Below are positions 61,932 through 64,000 of a stretch of 64,000 nucleotides of DNA, piece after piece; within the stretch, counting starts at the first letter, position 1; the number at the start of each line of letters is the position of its first letter. A model generated the notes under the pieces. It did no database searches, was not told the DNA's origin, and saw nothing but the letters and a program-made list of their open reading frames with translations. The DNA is taken from the NCBI RefSeq assembly GCF_963668475.1, contig NZ_OY764544.1, forward strand, positions 930,001 through 994,000, given 5' to 3'. The stretch is from an uncultured Methanospirillum sp. (GTDB taxonomy: Archaea > Halobacteriota > Methanomicrobia > Methanomicrobiales > Methanospirillaceae). Both the position numbers and the translations under genes were made by a program.

Positions 61932-62199
61932 CTGATTGAAGAAATCGATTGGTATACAGCCCGACGGTCATTACAAATAACAGGATACCGGTTTAAAACC
62001 GGGATGGGGTGAGGGAGAAGGTACGCATTCACCATTGCTAGATCCCGGATTCCAACTTTTTTGGGATTTTCGAAATTATCCTTCCTGAATCAGGGATCTG
62101 AAAAAGGGGGCTTTTCAGGCGTCATCAATGTTAAGGTTCATGACATCAGTACTATGCTGTTAACGATTATTTTTTCATCACATACACTAATTTCATTCC
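61932..62199. other. Intergenic, T-run terminator only
   Basis: TTTTTT at about 62057-62062 may terminate the upstream gene. No further feature was recognised. Confidence 0.35.
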
Positions 62200-63696
62200 A
62201 TGAGGAGACTTTCCCTTCATCATCTTCTCCTGATGTTCTGCGTCATTGCAGGTATATTCGCTTGTTTTGGCTATGCAGAGATGACTCAGGAAAATTCAAG
62301 GCTCGATGGATTTGACAATTTTATCAGTCAGACGATGGAGGAGTATGAAGTCCCGGGTGCTGTTGTTGGGATCATAGAGAACGATTCTGTCGTGTATCTG
62401 AAGGGTTTTGGTGTTCGTGAACTTGGGAAGCCTGACCCCGTTGATCCAGACACCAGGTTTCAGATCGCATCAGTGACCAAGTATATTACCGGGGCTGCCA
62501 TCGGAACGCTTGTTGACGAAGGAAAACTGAACTGGGATACACCGGTAATCACTTATCTGCCTGATTTTACACTAAAAGACTCCTATGTCGGCAACCATTC
62601 GAATCTTCGCGATATGCTTGCTCACCGGACAGGTCTCCGACGAGACGGAGAACTGCTTGGCAGAATAGGATACTCGAACGATGAAATACTGCACCGTATG
62701 AGATACCTGGAGTCTGACGCAGGGTTCAGGGAGCGGTACCTCTACTCAAATGCCGGATACTTCATAGCAGGGGAGGTAGCAGCAAAGGCTGACAACCGGA
62801 GCTGGGAGGATTTAACCGATGCACGGATTATCAAACCGCTCGGAATGACCAGATCAGGATCTCACCCGGAGACTCTCTATCTTGACGATAACCATTATGC
62901 CGGTCACGGAGGAGCACCGGGAGATCTTCAGATCATTCCGCTTGAGAATGCATCACTCCCTGCTGCCGGACAGGTCGTCTCAACCGGAAGTGACATGACC
63001 CGGTTTCTGCGGATGATGCTGAACAACGGAACGATTGATGGTACGCAGATTCTCACGCCAAAGACTGTTACCGATATCCATGCAGCAAGCCTTGTCGCCG
63101 GACGGAGCGGTCCGCTGAAAGATCCAAACGGTGCAGTCGGCCTTGGTTGTGACTCGTACTCCTTCCTTGGCGATCGCATCATTGAGAAGAACGGAGCACT
63201 TGACGGTGTTCGCTCCATCGCTATCCTCATTCCAGGAAAGAAGAGTGGACTTGTGGTTATTGCCAACAAGCAGCTCACTGCATTCCCGGAGGCTGTAAGG
63301 GATGAGTTCCTTGAACGATACATCGGGAAAAGCGGAGTAGACCTTCAGGCACAGGAAAAAGCGTCACAGGCAGGATGGAACTCTCTCATTAAAAACCCGG
63401 ACCGGCCTGCTAATCCGGAGCCTGTGAGAATCAGCCCGTCAGCCATTGCAGGAACATATACGAGCGATTTGTATGGCAGTATGCAGATAGATGAGGGGCT
63501 GGATGCAGAAGATATGATCATCAGACTCGGTCCTAACGGGTATGAGGGAAATCTGACACACTGGACCAACAACACATGGTATCTCTCGTTCCCGAACCCT
63601 GATGATCTTGTAGGATACCTCACCTTCATGGCGACTCCATCAGGTTCAGTGGAGGGAATAGTGTCAGATGAGTTTGGGTCCTTTACCCGGACCTGA
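62200..63696 (+). CDS. Secreted serine beta-lactamase-like hydrolase (class C/PBP4*-type)
   Basis: 498 residues. A signal peptide (about 1-26) precedes the beta-lactamase/transpeptidase fold with S-x-x-K at Ser91/Lys94 (ASVTKYITG), Y-x-N at Tyr182 (YSNAGYFIAG), and a third-motif region KNGALDGVRS. The C-terminal about 100 residues (AGTYTSDLYGSMQIDEG, then LTHWTNNTWYLSF) form a DUF3471-like lipocalin-type domain. Enzymes of this kind are esterases, D-amino-acid peptidases or PBP-like proteins. Archaea without peptidoglycan probably use it on peptides or esters outside the cell. It is not evidence of antibiotic resistance. Confidence 0.88.
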   Translation: MRRLSLHHLLLMFCVIAGIFACFGYAEMTQENSRLDGFDNFISQTMEEYEVPGAVVGIIENDSVVYLKGFGVRELGKPDPVDPDTRFQIASVTKYITGAAIGTLVDEGKLNWDTPVITYLPDFTLKDSYVGNHSNLRDMLAHRTGLRRDGELLGRIGYSNDEILHRMRYLESDAGFRERYLYSNAGYFIAGEVAAKADNRSWEDLTDARIIKPLGMTRSGSHPETLYLDDNHYAGHGGAPGDLQIIPLENASLPAAGQVVSTGSDMTRFLRMMLNNGTIDGTQILTPKTVTDIHAASLVAGRSGPLKDPNGAVGLGCDSYSFLGDRIIEKNGALDGVRSIAILIPGKKSGLVVIANKQLTAFPEAVRDEFLERYIGKSGVDLQAQEKASQAGWNSLIKNPDRPANPEPVRISPSAIAGTYTSDLYGSMQIDEGLDAEDMIIRLGPNGYEGNLTHWTNNTWYLSFPNPDDLVGYLTFMATPSGSVEGIVSDEFGSFTRT

Positions 63697-64000
63697 TCAT
63701 ATCTAGCGGAAAGTGAATGACAGAGACAATTGAGCCAGAAACAATAGATATCGAGTATATGTAGGGATCATCAGATTCATACACCTTCTTTTCTGCACAT
63801 CAATTTACAAAAAATGCACATGAGGAGATATGGTATGTCTACGAAAACCCGGGTTATAGTGCGGAGTAATATAATGTTCCACATTCTTTCCAAACCGATG
63901 AATAAGGGTATGAGGCTCTCGATTGCTATGTCTCCTGCGAAAAAGATCTGAAGCCTGAACAGAGGACCCTTACTTAGAGAGGAACCGCGGATCATCCAGG
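63697..64000. other. Right edge of window, no recognised gene
   Basis: A 72-codon minus-strand open frame (63777-63995) shows no family likeness. No promoter or repeat was recognised. Confidence 0.35.

Noticed and set aside
62200..63696. Reading the serine hydrolase as an antibiotic-resistance beta-lactamase
   Set aside because: The fold is shared with esterases and peptidases, and archaea lack the peptidoglycan target. No resistance role is supported.
63777..63995. Minus-strand open frame at the right edge
   Set aside because: Short, no recognisable motif, no ribosome-binding site.

Overview
The window looks like a chromosomal segment of a methanogenic archaeon of the order Methanomicrobiales, most like Methanospirillum. 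That placement is an inference from gene content and from moderate, somewhat AT-rich composition. The evidence is a PGF-CTERM surface glycoprotein, an archaeal AglB oligosaccharyltransferase, an F420-dependent oxidoreductase, two long methyl-accepting chemotaxis proteins, stand-alone PAS/response-regulator proteins, COG1361-type envelope proteins and TATA-box promoters. I found no rRNA, convincing tRNA, CRISPR array or intact insertion sequence.

Layout. 1-8.4 kb: 3' part of an S-layer-type protein, an AI-2E-family permease, a tandem winged-helix regulator, HtpX protease, a PMCA-type Ca2+ P-type ATPase, and a 1-kb stretch carrying two decayed copies of one unknown coding element. 8.4-14.1 kb: an iron island, feoA-feoA-feoB, a four-helix membrane protein and a Cys-rich FeoC-like protein, ending in a DtxR-type metalloregulator fused to a histidine kinase and facing a REC-PAS-PAS protein. 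14.4-23.7 kb: chemoreceptor, HxlR/DUF2284 pair, thioredoxin-CcdA fusion, RsgA, a methyltransferase and secreted proteins. 24.2-30.6 kb: an AT-richer stretch with a MarR/MFS efflux pair behind a paired operator and an ABC exporter module (ATPase, FtsX-type permease, COG1361-TPR protein). 30.6-31.2 kb: a gene-poor stretch with several hairpins and a terminator. 32-41.5 kb: CheC, small membrane proteins, a second ABC/COG1361 module led by PadR-HAAS regulators, and PfpI and TspO proteins. 41.5-52.6 kb: second chemoreceptor, secreted repeat protein, a structured intergenic region, DHA2 efflux pump, AglB, and an ABC-2 exporter with its PadR regulator. 52.7-64 kb: HTH-multi-PAS protein, F420-dependent LLM enzyme plus cupin, a three-gene cassette around an unusual family-B DNA polymerase, and two secreted hydrolases.

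How the genes fit together. Much of the window serves the cell envelope: S-layer protein and AglB glycosylation, two ABC modules each paired with a CARDB/COG1361 surface protein, several small exported proteins, HtpX quality control and three efflux systems under MarR or PadR control. Iron uptake appears tied to a one-polypeptide metal sensor kinase. Chemotaxis is represented by two receptors and a CheC phosphatase with no other che genes nearby.

The two most unusual units are (1) the polymerase cassette at 57.1-60.2 kb, in which a PolB with an altered motif C and no clear exonuclease motifs sits between two mutually similar small proteins, and (2) the DtxR-histidine kinase fusion at the end of the feo operon. 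Two genes (the ABC ATPase near 26.9 kb and the chemoreceptor at 41.5-43.8 kb) appear to be cut off from their natural start codons by one-base losses in A-runs.
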